Assembly (NCBI RefSeq): GCF_032598905.1
Contig: NZ_CP122458.1
Location: 8,767,001-8,831,000 of the forward strand
DNA: 64,000 nucleotides
Direction of reading: 5' to 3'
Source of the DNA: Streptomyces sp. 11x1
Lineage (GTDB): Bacteria > Actinomycetota > Actinomycetes > Streptomycetales > Streptomycetaceae
In this document: piece after piece, positions 37,540 through 47,190 of the stretch
Layout: every line of letters begins with the position of its first letter
How positions within the stretch are numbered: position 1 is the stretch's first letter
Made by a program: the position numbers and the translations under genes
Notes under the pieces: model-generated
Seen by the model: only the letters and a program-made list of their open reading frames with translations
Databases searched by the model: none
Told to the model about the DNA's origin: nothing

Positions 37540-37758
37540 TTGTACGTCAGCGACGAGATAGGCGTCTTCCTCGGTCTGGACGTCGGCAAGACCGCCCACC
37601 ACGGGCACGGGCTCACCCCGGCCGGCAAGAAGGTCTTCGACAAGCAGCTGCCCAACACCGAACCGAAACTGCGGAACGTCTTCGAGAAGCTGAAGACCAA
37701 GTTCGCACCGTCCTGGTGATCGTCGACCAGCCCGCTTCCATCGGTGCCCTCCCGCTGG
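37540..37758 (+). pseudogene. IS110-family transposase fragment
   Basis: TTG-initiated frame with IGVFLGLDVGKTAHHGHGL and KVFDKQLPNTEPKLRNVF, matching the start of the DEDD domain of the intact copy at 13917-15128. After KTKFAPSW it shifts frame to VIVDQPASIGALPLA and then stops abruptly at the junction with the ISL3 fragment. About one sixth of a transposase remains. Confidence 0.8.
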
Positions 37759-38425
37759 CGGCCTTCGACCTGGCGAGCAGGCCGCCGGTGCCGAGTGCAT
37801 CGACGAACCCGGCGTGCCACCGGTCGCGCGTCAGCCTCCACTTTCCCGTGGCGGGGTCCTGTTCTCAGCGCGGCCGTCCGCGCCGGGTCTCGTCGATGCC
37901 CAGCACCCGCACCTCTGGCAGCGGTGCCTCGATCACCTCGCGTGCAGAGGCGCGGAAGGCGTCCTTCACGGTCTGCCAGGACAGGTGCAGATCCCGGGCG
38001 GCCTGGATGACGGTGGGGGCGGCGTCGCGGATTCGCCGCCCGGCGGCACCTCGCTGTCGCATGGTGATCTGCGCGTCGGCCGGTGGCTGCGGGATCTGCT
38101 CGGTGAAGGACCGGCGCGGGCAGCCGGGCTCCCGGCACCACCAGCGACGCTTGTGCCGGCGGAACTCCAGTCCGCTCTCGCCGTACGGCAGATCGCGGGG
38201 CCGGGTGGTCGCGGAGCCCTTCCCCCGGGTGGCGAAGACTCCGCAGGCCGGGCAGGCCCAGGCCCTCTCATCGGCGGTGACCAAGTGGACTCGGCGTGTC
38301 CCATCCGCCGGCCGCTCGACCCGGGCGACGGACACCCCGTCGAGACCGAGCAGCACCGTCGTATCGTTCAAAGCGGATGTCGCAGCTTCGAAACCTGCCG
38401 GAGGCCCAGAGAAACACCTGGTCAT
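37759..38425 (-). pseudogene. ISL3-family transposase N-terminal fragment
   Basis: ATG at 38425 (MTRCFSGPPAGFEAATSA). The zinc-ribbon region WACPACGVFATRG and WWCREPGCPRRSF is followed by the HTH and VLGIDETRRGRPR, where a stop occurs. ISL3-like sequence continues in another frame (DPATGKWRLTRDRWHAGF, then DALGTGGLLARSKA) until it meets the IS110 fragment near 37760. The catalytic C-terminus is gone. Confidence 0.78.
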
Positions 38426-38606
38426 GGGCCCTTCCGTCCGGCGGACGGAAGGGCCTTCGTGCTCTGAGCACACATCAGTCCGCCAACGACCGCGATCCTT
38501 CCCAGTCTCTGGAGGAAGCGGCGCCGCCTGGCCCCGGAGTAAGCCGCTGCCTGTTGGAAGGGTTGGTGAGGACAGGACACATACGGAGCGCTCTTCCTGG
38601 TGGAGG

Positions 38607-39257
38607 TCAGCTGTGGCGGACGGAGAGCGCCGTTCCCACCTTCGGTCCGGTGCGCGCGCGGACGTCCGAGAGGGACACTTCAGGGGCGAGTTCGACCAGG
38701 GACAGGCCGTCGGCCGTGATGTCGAGTACGGCGAGGTCGGTGATGATCCGGTGGACGCAGGCACGCCCGGTCAGCGGGAGCGTGCACTCGTCAACGATCT
38801 TCGGCGTGCCGTCCTTGGCGGTGTGCTCCATGAGGGCGATGACCTTGCGGGCGCCGTGCACCAGGTCCATGGCACCACCCATGCCTTTGATCATCTTGCC
38901 GGGTACGGTCCAGTTGGCGAGGTCCCCGGCTGCGGAGACCTGCATGCCGCCCAGCACGGCCACATCGATGCGGCCGCCGCGGATCATCCCGAAGGACAGC
39001 GCCGAGTCGAAGAAGGAGGCGCCGGGCCGGACGGTGACGGTCTCCTTGCCGGCGTTGATCAGGTCGGGTTCGACCTCGTCCTCCGCCGGGTAGGGGCCGG
39101 TGCCCAGGATGCCGTTCTCCGAGTGCAGCACCACGTCGACGCCGGGCGGGAGGTGGTCGGGGATGAGGGTGGGCAGACCGATGCCCAGGTTGACGTAGGA
39201 GCCGTCGGGCAGTTCGAGGGCGGCGCGTGCCGCCATCTCGTCGCGGGTCCAGGCCAT
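38607..39257 (-). CDS. 3-oxoacid CoA-transferase subunit B
   Basis: 216 aa. Family phrase [20 protein letters not shown] followed by the catalytic Glu in [13 protein letters not shown], then GGHIDV-like [15 protein letters not shown] and [17 protein letters not shown]. Transfers CoA between succinyl-CoA and a 3-oxoacid, as in beta-ketoadipate catabolism (PcaJ) or ketone-body use (ScoB). Its ATG overlaps the subunit A stop. Confidence 0.92.
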   Translation of the reverse strand: MAWTRDEMAARAALELPDGSYVNLGIGLPTLIPDHLPPGVDVVLHSENGILGTGPYPAEDEVEPDLINAGKETVTVRPGASFFDSALSFGMIRGGRIDVAVLGGMQVSAAGDLANWTVPGKMIKGMGGAMDLVHGARKVIALMEHTAKDGTPKIVDECTLPLTGRACVHRIITDLAVLDITADGLSLVELAPEVSLSDVRARTGPKVGTALSVRHS

Positions 39258-40021
39258 CAGTGCCGCTCCTTCCGTGTGCGGACGGTCCGCTTCTCGATGC
39301 CCTTGTCGTCGGTGGGGACGGGGCCCACGACCCGGTCGACGTAGATGCCGGGCAGGTGGACGGCGTCCGGGTCGATGGCGCCGGGTTCGACGAGTTCCTC
39401 GACCTCGGCGATCGTGATACGGCCCGCCATGGCCGCCAGGGGATTGAAGTTGGCGGCGCTGCGGTGAAAGTAGAGGTTGCCGTGTCGGTCGCCGCGGGCG
39501 GCCCGCACGAGGGCGAAGTCGGTGGTGATGGCCTCCTCCAGGACGTACGTCTGGCCGCGGAATTCCCGTGTCTCCTTGGGCGCGGAGGCCACGGAGACGC
39601 TGCCGTCGGGGCGGTAGCGCCAGGGCAGTCCGCCTTCGGCGACCTGGGTGCCGACCCCGGCCGGGGTGTAGAAGGCGGGGATGCCGGTGCCGCCGGCGCG
39701 CAGCCGTTCGGCGAGGGTGCCCTGCGGGGTGAGCTCCACCTCCAGTTCACCGGCGAGGTACTGGCGGGCGAACTCCTTGTTCTCCCCGACGTAGGAGCCG
39801 GTGACCCGGGCGATCCGGCCGGCCGTCAGCAGGACGCCGAGCCCATGGCCGTCAATGCCGCAGTTGTTGGAGACCACGCGCAGTCCGCCGGTGCCCTGGG
39901 TGTGCAGGGCGCCGATGAGGACGGTGGGGATGCCGCACAGCCCGAAGCCGCCCACCGCCAGCGACGCGCCTTCCGGTATGTCGGCGACCGCGTCGGCGGC
40001 CGAGGCCATGACCTTGTCCAC
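39257..40021 (-). CDS. 3-oxoacid CoA-transferase subunit A
   Basis: 254 aa from a GTG with GAGAGG upstream; an ATG at 40009 is an alternative. Contains [45 protein letters not shown] and the [18 protein letters not shown] segment. Pairs with subunit B, one-base overlap. Which 3-oxoacid is used (3-oxoadipate or acetoacetate) cannot be told. Confidence 0.92.
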   Translation of the reverse strand: MDKVMASAADAVADIPEGASLAVGGFGLCGIPTVLIGALHTQGTGGLRVVSNNCGIDGHGLGVLLTAGRIARVTGSYVGENKEFARQYLAGELEVELTPQGTLAERLRAGGTGIPAFYTPAGVGTQVAEGGLPWRYRPDGSVSVASAPKETREFRGQTYVLEEAITTDFALVRAARGDRHGNLYFHRSAANFNPLAAMAGRITIAEVEELVEPGAIDPDAVHLPGIYVDRVVGPVPTDDKGIEKRTVRTRKERH

Positions 40022-40134
40022 GTTGTCTTGTGCCTCTCTGCCGGTGCCGGACGGGCGGTCCGGCACCGGGGTGTCGTCAAAGTGTCGTCAACGCCGGTGG
40101 GTGACCCCGCCCCTGTTTCCCGGACGTGCGGCGG

Positions 40135-41079
40135 TCATCGCCTGCGGCGAGCAGGAGGCAGAGGAACCGGAGCGACGCCCTCGACGACGGTGTTGCTGAG
40201 GGTTCCGATGCCCTCGACCGTCATGGTGACGTGGTCGCCGGGGATGAGCGGTGGGGGTTCCAGGGCGCCGTTGCGGCCCCAGAGTTCGGCCAGGCAGCCA
40301 CCGTTGCTGCAGGTGCCGGAGCCGAGGACGTCGCCGGGGTGGATCCAGGTGCCGCGGGAGGCGTACGCCGCCATCTCCTCGAACGTCCAGGCCATGTTGG
40401 CCAACCTGTCCCGCCCGATCGTCTCGCCGTTGACCTGGACGGTGAGGGCCAGGTCGAGGAAGCCCTCCGCGTCGCGGTGGGGTTCGAGTTCGTCCGTGGT
40501 GACCAGCCAGGGACCGAGGGTGGTGGCGGTGTCCTTGCCCTTGGCGGGGCCGAGTTTGACCCTCATCTCGCGGCCCTGGAGGTCGCGGGCGGACCAGTCG
40601 TTGAGGATCGTGTAGCCGATGATGTGCTCGCGAGCCCGCTCGGGGGTCAGGTCCCGGCCGGCCTTGCCGATGACGGCGGCCACCTCGAGTTCGAAGTCGA
40701 AGCGGAGGCAGCCGGGTGGCACGGGTACGTCATCGTGTGCGCCGATCGTCGCGTACGGGTTGGTGAAGTAGAACGCGGGCGCGGCGTACCACTCCTCGGG
40801 GACGGTGTCACCGTATCCCCGGGCGACACCCGCGACATGGCTCTCGAAGGTCATGTAGTCACGGACGGTCGGCGGCTGGAGCGGCGGCAGTAGCACGACA
40901 TCGGCCACGGGCACCGGCAGCGAGCCGGCCAGGGCGTGCTCTCCCGCAGCGCGCAGGGACTCGGCGCCCTCCACGATCAGGTCCAGCAGTTCGGCGGGGT
41001 ACCGGAAGGGGTGGACATGGTCGTCGGCGACAACTCCCGCCTGCCGCTTCCCGTCGTGTACGAAGGTCGCGAACTTCAC
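40135..41079 (-). CDS. Fumarylacetoacetate hydrolase-family protein
   Basis: 314 aa from GTG with GAGGAGAG upstream. FAH fold: RDYMTFESHVAG, FDFELEVAAVIGKAGRDL (metal-binding E-x-E), GYTILNDWSARDLQGREM, KGKDTATTLGPWLVT and GDVLGSGTCSNGGCLAE. Cleaves or hydrates a C-C bond of a diketo acid in aromatic-ring breakdown. 113 bp downstream, on the same strand, lie the CoA-transferase genes. Confidence 0.9.
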   Translation of the reverse strand: MKFATFVHDGKRQAGVVADDHVHPFRYPAELLDLIVEGAESLRAAGEHALAGSLPVPVADVVLLPPLQPPTVRDYMTFESHVAGVARGYGDTVPEEWYAAPAFYFTNPYATIGAHDDVPVPPGCLRFDFELEVAAVIGKAGRDLTPERAREHIIGYTILNDWSARDLQGREMRVKLGPAKGKDTATTLGPWLVTTDELEPHRDAEGFLDLALTVQVNGETIGRDRLANMAWTFEEMAAYASRGTWIHPGDVLGSGTCSNGGCLAELWGRNGALEPPPLIPGDHVTMTVEGIGTLSNTVVEGVAPVPLPPARRRR

Positions 41080-41294
41080 GCCGCGCTCTCCTCTGTCTCG
41101 GTCGGGGCGGGGTGGAGCCAGGCGGGGCGGATCGCCAGGCATCCGGCGATGACGGCGCCGGTGTGCCGGGCGGGCGGACCGCCGGAAGGGACGGCGGGTG
41201 CGCCGCGGACGGTGCTGGTGACCATGTTTCTCCTTGGCGGGTCCGTGGAGACCGAGGCGATACGGCCAGGCAGCGGACCGGGGGCTCATGCGGC

Positions 41295-42242
41295 TCAGAG
41301 GCCGGGACAGGGGCAGGCGAGGCCGGCCATGCGGCCGAACAACTGGGGGCCGTCGAGCGGGGGCAGTGAGGGGTCGAGCTCGCGGTAGACGGTGTGCACG
41401 TTGACGGCAAGGCGTTCGCTCTCGTCGAGGTCGGCGAAGCGTCCGAGGCTGATGTCACGTGCGGCCGCCTCGGCGGGCATGCCCGCGCCGAAGCGGGCCG
41501 TGGCCTGTTCGTGGACGTACGACAGGTAGTCGCGGACGGTGCGGACCGCCTCCTTCGTGGTGACCGGGCCGTGTCCGGGCACGATGATGTCCACGTCGAG
41601 GCCGAGGAGCAGGTCGCAGGCGGCGAGCCAGTTGGCGAACGGGCCGTGCCATATGACGGGTGTGGAACCGGCGAAGACGATGTCGCCGGTGTAGACGATC
41701 CGGGCCCGCGGGACATGGACGATCGTGTCCCCGGCGCTGTGCGCGGGGCCCACGTCGATCAGACGGACCTCCGTCCCGCCGATGTCCAGGACCGTCTCGC
41801 CGTCGAAGACCCGGTGCGGAAGCACGGGGTGGATCTCCGAGTGGTCGAAGCGGCCGAAGATCCGGCGGGCGAACCGTCCTGCGGCGGTGTCCGCGCTGGT
41901 CAGTACCCGCATCTCGGCCGGGCCCACCTGCCGCATGTCGGTCAGCGAGCCGCGGGCCGCGATGATCTCGGCGTGGGCCACGAGCTGGTTGCCGAACCAG
42001 TGGTCGCCGTTGCCGTGGGTGTTGACCACGGTCGAGATGGGCGCGGCGTCGGTCACCCGCGCCAGCCCGTCGAGCATGGCCCGGGTGAGGCGCAGGTCGT
42101 AGAGGGTGTCGACGAGCAGGGACTCGCCCCGGCCGGTGACCAGCCCGGCGTTGCTCATTCCCCATCCGGCCGTACCCGCTACCCACGCATGACAGCCGTG
42201 GCCGAGGTCGATCCGGCCGGCTGGGGAAAGTACGGAAGCCAC
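41295..42242 (-). CDS. Metallo-beta-lactamase-fold hydrolase
   Basis: 315 aa from a GTG with a strong GGAGGAGG box. ATGs further upstream (42290, 42308) lie inside the operator and lack a ribosome-binding site. Metal motifs: NTHGNGDHWFGNQ (the usual second His of HxHxDH is Asn), VGPAHSAGDTIV and VPGHGPVTTKEA. Likely a hydrolase of the catabolic set. The upstream palindrome at 42293 suggests control by the adjacent TetR. Confidence 0.88.
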   Translation of the reverse strand: MASVLSPAGRIDLGHGCHAWVAGTAGWGMSNAGLVTGRGESLLVDTLYDLRLTRAMLDGLARVTDAAPISTVVNTHGNGDHWFGNQLVAHAEIIAARGSLTDMRQVGPAEMRVLTSADTAAGRFARRIFGRFDHSEIHPVLPHRVFDGETVLDIGGTEVRLIDVGPAHSAGDTIVHVPRARIVYTGDIVFAGSTPVIWHGPFANWLAACDLLLGLDVDIIVPGHGPVTTKEAVRTVRDYLSYVHEQATARFGAGMPAEAAARDISLGRFADLDESERLAVNVHTVYRELDPSLPPLDGPQLFGRMAGLACPCPGL

Positions 42243-42292
42243 GCTGCCTCCTCCACGTCCCGAAGCGGAAAAGTCGAGACTGGGATCCATTG

Positions 42293-42308
42293 ATGGACTG
42301 GAGTCCAT
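42293..42308. promoter_or_regulatory. TetR-type operator, copy 1 (before the MBL-fold hydrolase)
   Basis: ATGGACT-GG-AGTCCAT, perfect 7-bp arms. Shares the core TGGACT-N2-AGTCCA with 43173-43188. It lies between the hydrolase and the tetR gene. Confidence 0.65.
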
Positions 42309-42380
42309 TCGTGGGGCGTAATCTAAAGAGGTGGCTCGGGGAGGGTCAATACCTGTGCGTCCCTGTGCTGTACTGGACCC

Positions 42381-43013
42381 ATGACGATCTCTGAGGCGGG
42401 GGGCGCACCCGCACAGGGCTCCCCACCCCTCGGGCGGCGCGAGCGGAAGCGGCAGCAGGTGCGCGACCAGCTCTACAGCGCCGCGGTGGAACTGTTCGTC
42501 GCCCAGGGCTATGAGGCGACGACCATGGAGCAGATCGCCGAGTCCGCCGACGTCGCCCGAGCCACCGTCTTCAACCACTTCTCGCAGAAGGTCGGCTTCC
42601 TGGAGGAGTGGGGCGTCCGCCGCCGAGCCCGGGTCGCGGCCATCCTCGGCCAGGAGCATGCCGAGGACCTGCCGGTCGGTGACCGGCTGCGCCGCTACCT
42701 GGGGGAGATGGCCGACCTCAACGTCGCCTCCCGTGCGGAGACCACTGTCCTGATGGACGCCTCCGCACGCTTCGGCCACCTGCTGCAGGACCCCTCCCTG
42801 GAGACCGAACTCGCGAAGATCGTCGAGGAGGGGCGGCGGCGCGGAGAGATCCGGCCGCAGGTCGACGCCGACCAGGCCGGCGCTCTGCTGGCGTCCTGCT
42901 ACTTCTCCTCGGTTCTGCGCTGGATCCGGGAGGAGCCGCCGCCGTTCGACCTGCCCGGTCGCCTCGGTGGGGCGCTCGACATCGTCCTGCTGGGCATCCT
43001 CGCGCATTCCTGA
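42381..43013 (+). CDS. TetR-family transcriptional regulator
   Basis: 210 aa. TetR HTH at residues ~15-62: AAVELFVAQGYEATTMEQIA, then ESADVARATVFNHFSQK. The C-terminal effector domain is of a general type. Flanked on both sides by the same palindrome, so it probably represses the hydrolase gene (left) and the ABC-transporter operon (right). Confidence 0.93.
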   Translation: MTISEAGGAPAQGSPPLGRRERKRQQVRDQLYSAAVELFVAQGYEATTMEQIAESADVARATVFNHFSQKVGFLEEWGVRRRARVAAILGQEHAEDLPVGDRLRRYLGEMADLNVASRAETTVLMDASARFGHLLQDPSLETELAKIVEEGRRRGEIRPQVDADQAGALLASCYFSSVLRWIREEPPPFDLPGRLGGALDIVLLGILAHS

Positions 43014-43172
43014 CCGGCAGGGGGAAGCGGGACGGCGCCGCTGGAGCGGCATGGCTTCCGCCCCGGCCGAGGGGTGTGATCGTTTGTGTCCCGCCTACGG
43101 CGGCCTCGCCCGGCTCGCCGACGGCCTCGCGCCGCCACCTCGTTCCGGCCATTGGTGGACCCGAGGGTAGCT

Positions 43173-43188
43173 TTGGACTTGAGTCCAA
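43173..43188. promoter_or_regulatory. TetR-type operator, copy 2 (before the ABC transporter)
   Basis: TTGGACT-TG-AGTCCAA, perfect 7-bp arms with the same core as copy 1, 186 bp before the transporter binding-protein start, in a 360-bp intergenic region that otherwise shows no gene. Confidence 0.65.
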
Positions 43189-43373
43189 GAATCTTGGCTT
43201 GAAGTGTTGACGGCCATGTGGCCCCGGCTTATGTTCAACCCGTCGATCGGGTAGCAAGCCGCGAAAGCCCGCAAAACGACTCTTCCTGCTTCAACTTTGT
43301 GCACGTTCGGTGTCCTCCGGATGCGTGTGCCCCTTCCTTCATGCCGTTCCCGCTCCGTAACCGGGAGGTTCCC

Positions 43374-44570
43374 GTGCGCCCTCGTACCCCCCTTGCTGCT
43401 CTCGCCGCCGGTCTGGCGCTTGCCGTCACAGCGTGCGGAGGGGGTTCGTCCGAGTCTTCCTCCGCTGATGACGGCCCGATCGAGATCGGCATGATCACCT
43501 CGCTCACCGGTCAGCTCCAGACCCTCGGTACCGAGGGCCGCAAGGCCGCGGAACTGGCGGTCGAGCAGATCAACAAGGACGGCGGGGTCCTCGGACGGAA
43601 GCTGGAACTGACGGTCAAGGACGACAAGAGCCTGCCCGACCAGTCCGTACTGGCCTTCAATGCGTTCAAGGACCAGGGCGTGACCGCGGTCCTCGGCTCA
43701 CCGTCCGCGGGGTCGGCGCTGGCCACGCTGCCCGCGGTGGACCGGGCGGAGATCCCGTACATCTCCCTGTCTCCGGCCGACGAGCAGGTGGCGCCCGTCC
43801 ACCCCTACGTCTTCGTCGTACCGGCCCTGGCCTCCGACTACGCCGAGCGGCTGTTGCAGTACTACAAGTCGGAGGGCATCACCAAGCTGGCCGTGGCCTA
43901 CGACACCAAGACCGCGTATCCGACCGCCGGCTACAAGGCGATGAAGGCGAAGGCCGAGGAGTACGGCATCAAGATCGTCGCCACCGAGGAGATCCAGAGC
44001 ACCGCCTCCGACTTCAGCGCTGTCTTCACGCATGTCAAGGGCAGCGACGCACAGGCGCTCGCGGTGTGGGTGACCGGCCCCGCCTCCGTCGTCCTCACCA
44101 AGCAGTACGCCGCCTCGGGACTGGACATCCCGATCTCCTTCACCGGCTCCCAGGCCAGCAAGCTGTGGCTCGACCCGGCCGGCAAGGCCGCCGAGGGCGC
44201 CGTCGTCGCCGGTTCCATCGGCCTGGTCGGCGACACGCTGCCGGACGGAGCGCAGAAGAAGGCCATCGAGGCCGTCAACAAGCCGTTTACGCAGAAGTAC
44301 AACTACCCGCCGCCGCAGTTCGCGCAGGACGGATACACCGGGGTCCAGCTGCTGGCCGCCGCCATCGAGAAGGCGAAGAGCACCGACCACGAGAAGATCC
44401 GGCAGGCGATGGAGGAGCTGACGCTCACCACCCCGAACGGCACCTACCGCTACAGCGCGAAGGACCACTCGGGTCTGTCCCCCGACTACATCTCGGTCAA
44501 CGCCGTCACCGACGGCAAGTTCGCGCCGACCGTCTGGTCGAAGAGCGAGTTGGAGAAGGTGGCCAAGTGA
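43374..44570 (+). CDS. Branched-chain-amino-acid-type ABC transporter, substrate-binding lipoprotein
   Basis: 398 aa from a GTG with GGGAGG. Lipoprotein signal LAALAAGLALAVTACGGG with a lipobox Cys. Periplasmic-binding type I fold: IEIGMITSLTGQLQTLGTEG, AELAVEQINKDGGVLGRKLE, AVLGSPSAGSALATLPAVDR. Captures a substrate outside the membrane; in catabolic clusters such proteins often bind aromatic acids rather than amino acids. First gene of a five-gene operon. Confidence 0.92.
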   Translation: MRPRTPLAALAAGLALAVTACGGGSSESSSADDGPIEIGMITSLTGQLQTLGTEGRKAAELAVEQINKDGGVLGRKLELTVKDDKSLPDQSVLAFNAFKDQGVTAVLGSPSAGSALATLPAVDRAEIPYISLSPADEQVAPVHPYVFVVPALASDYAERLLQYYKSEGITKLAVAYDTKTAYPTAGYKAMKAKAEEYGIKIVATEEIQSTASDFSAVFTHVKGSDAQALAVWVTGPASVVLTKQYAASGLDIPISFTGSQASKLWLDPAGKAAEGAVVAGSIGLVGDTLPDGAQKKAIEAVNKPFTQKYNYPPPQFAQDGYTGVQLLAAAIEKAKSTDHEKIRQAMEELTLTTPNGTYRYSAKDHSGLSPDYISVNAVTDGKFAPTVWSKSELEKVAK

Positions 44571-45340
44571 CCGAGCCCCTGCTCCGGGTGAGCGGCCTGT
44601 CACGGTCGTTCGGCGGGGTGTACGCCGTGGACGGCGTCGACCTGACGGTGGCCCGTGGCAGCGTCCTCGGCGTCATCGGCCCCAACGGGGCGGGCAAGTC
44701 GACCCTGTTCAACCTGGTCAGCGGTCAACTGCCTGCCGAGCGGGGCGAGATCCTACTCGACGGACGACGCATCGACCGGCTGCCACCCCACCACAGGGCC
44801 CGCCTGGGGATCGCGATCGTCTTCCAGGGCGCCCGCACCTTCCACGGGATGAGCGTGCTGGAGAACGCGATGGTCGGAGCCCACGCCACCACCGGCGCAG
44901 GGTTCGCGGCAGCCGCACTCAGGCTGCCGCGCCACCGCCGGGAGGAACGCCTGATCGCCGAGCGGGCACACGAGGCGGTACGGAGGGTCGGGCTCGAAGA
45001 CTGGGCGGACCGCCCCGCGGAGTTGCTGCCGCTCGGGCAGCAGCGCGCGCTCCAGGTCGCCCGCGCCCTGTGCGGGCAACCCACCCTGCTGCTCCTCGAC
45101 GAACCCGCTTCGGGTCTGCGGGCCGCGGAGCGGGACCGACTCGCCGACCTCATCGAGCAACTGCGCGTGGACGGACTCACCATCATGCTCGTCGAACACG
45201 ACGTCGCTCTCGTCGGCCGCCTCGCCGACCGTGTCACCGTCCTGGACCTGGGCAAGGTCATCGCCGACGGCACACCGGACGAGATACGTACCGACCCGCG
45301 GGTCGTCACCGCGTATCTGGGCACGAAGGCGGCGGCATGA
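44567..45340 (+). CDS. ABC transporter ATP-binding protein, LivG type
   Basis: 257 aa from GTG overlapping the previous stop by 4 bp. Walker A GPNGAGKS, Walker B LLLLDEPASGL, switch His in IMLVEHDVALV. The signature is the LivG-type LPLGQQRALQVARAL instead of LSGGQ. Confidence 0.92.
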   Translation: MTEPLLRVSGLSRSFGGVYAVDGVDLTVARGSVLGVIGPNGAGKSTLFNLVSGQLPAERGEILLDGRRIDRLPPHHRARLGIAIVFQGARTFHGMSVLENAMVGAHATTGAGFAAAALRLPRHRREERLIAERAHEAVRRVGLEDWADRPAELLPLGQQRALQVARALCGQPTLLLLDEPASGLRAAERDRLADLIEQLRVDGLTIMLVEHDVALVGRLADRVTVLDLGKVIADGTPDEIRTDPRVVTAYLGTKAAA

Positions 45341-46215
45341 ACGTCTCGCCACCGTCCCAGAGCGATGTCGTCGAGGTACGCGACCTGGTGGTCCGCTATG
45401 GCGCGGCCACGGCCCTCGACAGCGTCTCGCTGCGGGTTGCGCCCGGTGAGATGGTCGCCCTCGTCGGGCCCAACGGAGCCGGCAAGTCCACCCTGGTCAA
45501 CACCCTGACCGGGATCCTGACACCGGCCTTCGGCAGCGTGGAGGTACGGACCAGGATCGCTCAGGTACCCGAGGGGCGGCAGATGTTCGGCGACCTCACC
45601 GTCGACGACAATCTGCGCCTGGGCGCCTGGCAGCTGTCCGGCCGCGGCCGAAGCCGCCGCAAGCAGCGTGACACCTCATGGGTGTACGAGCTCCTTCCCG
45701 ACCTGGTGCGGGTACGCGACCGGAAGGCGGGCGGGCTGTCGGGAGGCCAGCAGCAGATGGTCGCCGTCGGACGCGCCCTGATGAGCCGGCCGGAGGTCCT
45801 CGTGATCGACGAGCTCTCCCTCGGCCTCGCGCCCCTCATCGTCGCCGACCTCGCCGAGCACCTGGCCGAGCTCAACCGGGAGCAGGGCACGGCCGTTGTG
45901 CTCATCGAGCAGAACGCGCGGCTCGCACTGGACCTGTGCAGCCGCGCCTACGTCCTGGAAGCGGGACGGATCGCCGCCGAAGGCAATAGTGCCGACCTGG
46001 CCGCCAGCCCCGACATCGCCCGGGCCTACCTCGGCGAGGCCCAGGGACTCCCGAGCCCACCGGACGCTCAGGACGACCCGGGTCCGGACGACACGGGTCC
46101 GCACGACCGGGCCACGGCCGACCCCGCACCCACACCCGGCACTGCCAAGACCGCCCGGGGCAACCAGGGCACCACCGTCCAGGCCTCGCACGCCGCGGCA
46201 CGGGAGGCGAAATGA
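45337..46215 (+). CDS. ABC transporter ATP-binding protein, LivF type
   Basis: 292 aa, 4-bp overlap with LivG. Walker A GPNGAGKS, signature LSGGQQQMVAVGRALM, Walker B VLVIDELSLGLAP. Longer than a usual LivF (~235 aa) by a ~50-residue Asp/Pro/Thr-rich C-terminal tail of no known function. Confidence 0.92.
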   Translation: MNVSPPSQSDVVEVRDLVVRYGAATALDSVSLRVAPGEMVALVGPNGAGKSTLVNTLTGILTPAFGSVEVRTRIAQVPEGRQMFGDLTVDDNLRLGAWQLSGRGRSRRKQRDTSWVYELLPDLVRVRDRKAGGLSGGQQQMVAVGRALMSRPEVLVIDELSLGLAPLIVADLAEHLAELNREQGTAVVLIEQNARLALDLCSRAYVLEAGRIAAEGNSADLAASPDIARAYLGEAQGLPSPPDAQDDPGPDDTGPHDRATADPAPTPGTAKTARGNQGTTVQASHAAAREAK

Positions 46216-47072
46216 GCGACTTCCTCGTCTACCTCATCACCGGACTGGGCACCGGCTGCGGCATCGCGCTGATCGGCAGTGGCCTGGTGCTCATCCACCG
46301 GGTGACGCGGGTGGTCAACTTCGCCCAGGGCACTTTCGCCGTCGTCGGGGCGCTGACCGCCATCTCGCTCCTCGACGCCGGCCTCCCGCACGGGCTCGCC
46401 GAACTGCTCGGGGTCGCCGTCGCCGCCGTCGTGGGACTGCTCTTCGGCATGGTCGCCATCGGCCGGCGGGGCACCTCGCCCCAGGCCGCGCTCATGGTCA
46501 CCCTGGGACTGGGCATTCTGGCGTACGCCGTGGAGGTCATGCTCTGGGGGGACCAGGGCCGGTCCTCCGAGGGGCTCTCCGGTGCCGTGACCGTGTTCGG
46601 CGCTCGTATCCAGACCCACTATCTGCTCATCATCGGCGTCACCGCAGCCGTCTTCGCCGCGATGGCCGTGCTGTTCGGCCGTACCTACGCGGGCAAGGCC
46701 CTTTCCGCGTGTTCCTCCAACCCGTACGCGGCCCGCGTCGTCGGGATCTCCGTCACCCGCATGGGGCTGATCGCCTTCGCCATCGGCGGCGCTCTCGGCG
46801 GTCTGGCCGGCGTTCTACTGGCGCCCATGAACTCGATGGCCTTCGACTCCGACGTGGCGCTGATCATCAACGGTTTCGCGGCGGCGGTCGTCGGGTCCAT
46901 GCATCACATCGGCCGAACCCTGGCCGGTGCGCTGTTCCTCGGAGTGGCCGAAGCGATGGTCGCGGGCTATGGAAGCGCCACGTACCAGACCGTGGTGGCG
47001 CTGGGTCTGGTCCTGGCGCTGATGATCGGGCAGGCGGCCCGTACCCACAGCGTCGTGGCGGAGGCCGGATGA
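46212..47072 (+). CDS. ABC transporter permease, LivH type
   Basis: 286 aa with about eight hydrophobic helices. Permease phrase VNFAQGTFAVVGALTAISLL near the N-terminus and GKALSACSSNPYAARVVGIS in the cytoplasmic loop. 4-bp overlap with LivF. Confidence 0.92.
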   Translation: MSDFLVYLITGLGTGCGIALIGSGLVLIHRVTRVVNFAQGTFAVVGALTAISLLDAGLPHGLAELLGVAVAAVVGLLFGMVAIGRRGTSPQAALMVTLGLGILAYAVEVMLWGDQGRSSEGLSGAVTVFGARIQTHYLLIIGVTAAVFAAMAVLFGRTYAGKALSACSSNPYAARVVGISVTRMGLIAFAIGGALGGLAGVLLAPMNSMAFDSDVALIINGFAAAVVGSMHHIGRTLAGALFLGVAEAMVAGYGSATYQTVVALGLVLALMIGQAARTHSVVAEAG

Positions 47073-47190
47073 CGCCTCATCAGTCCTCTGTGGGATGCCC
47101 GCTGCCCTCCGCGTACACCGGGCGTATGCACGCACGGGGCACCCCGGCCGTGCTCGATCCGTATCCGCCGCACCAGAAAGGCAGCACGAC

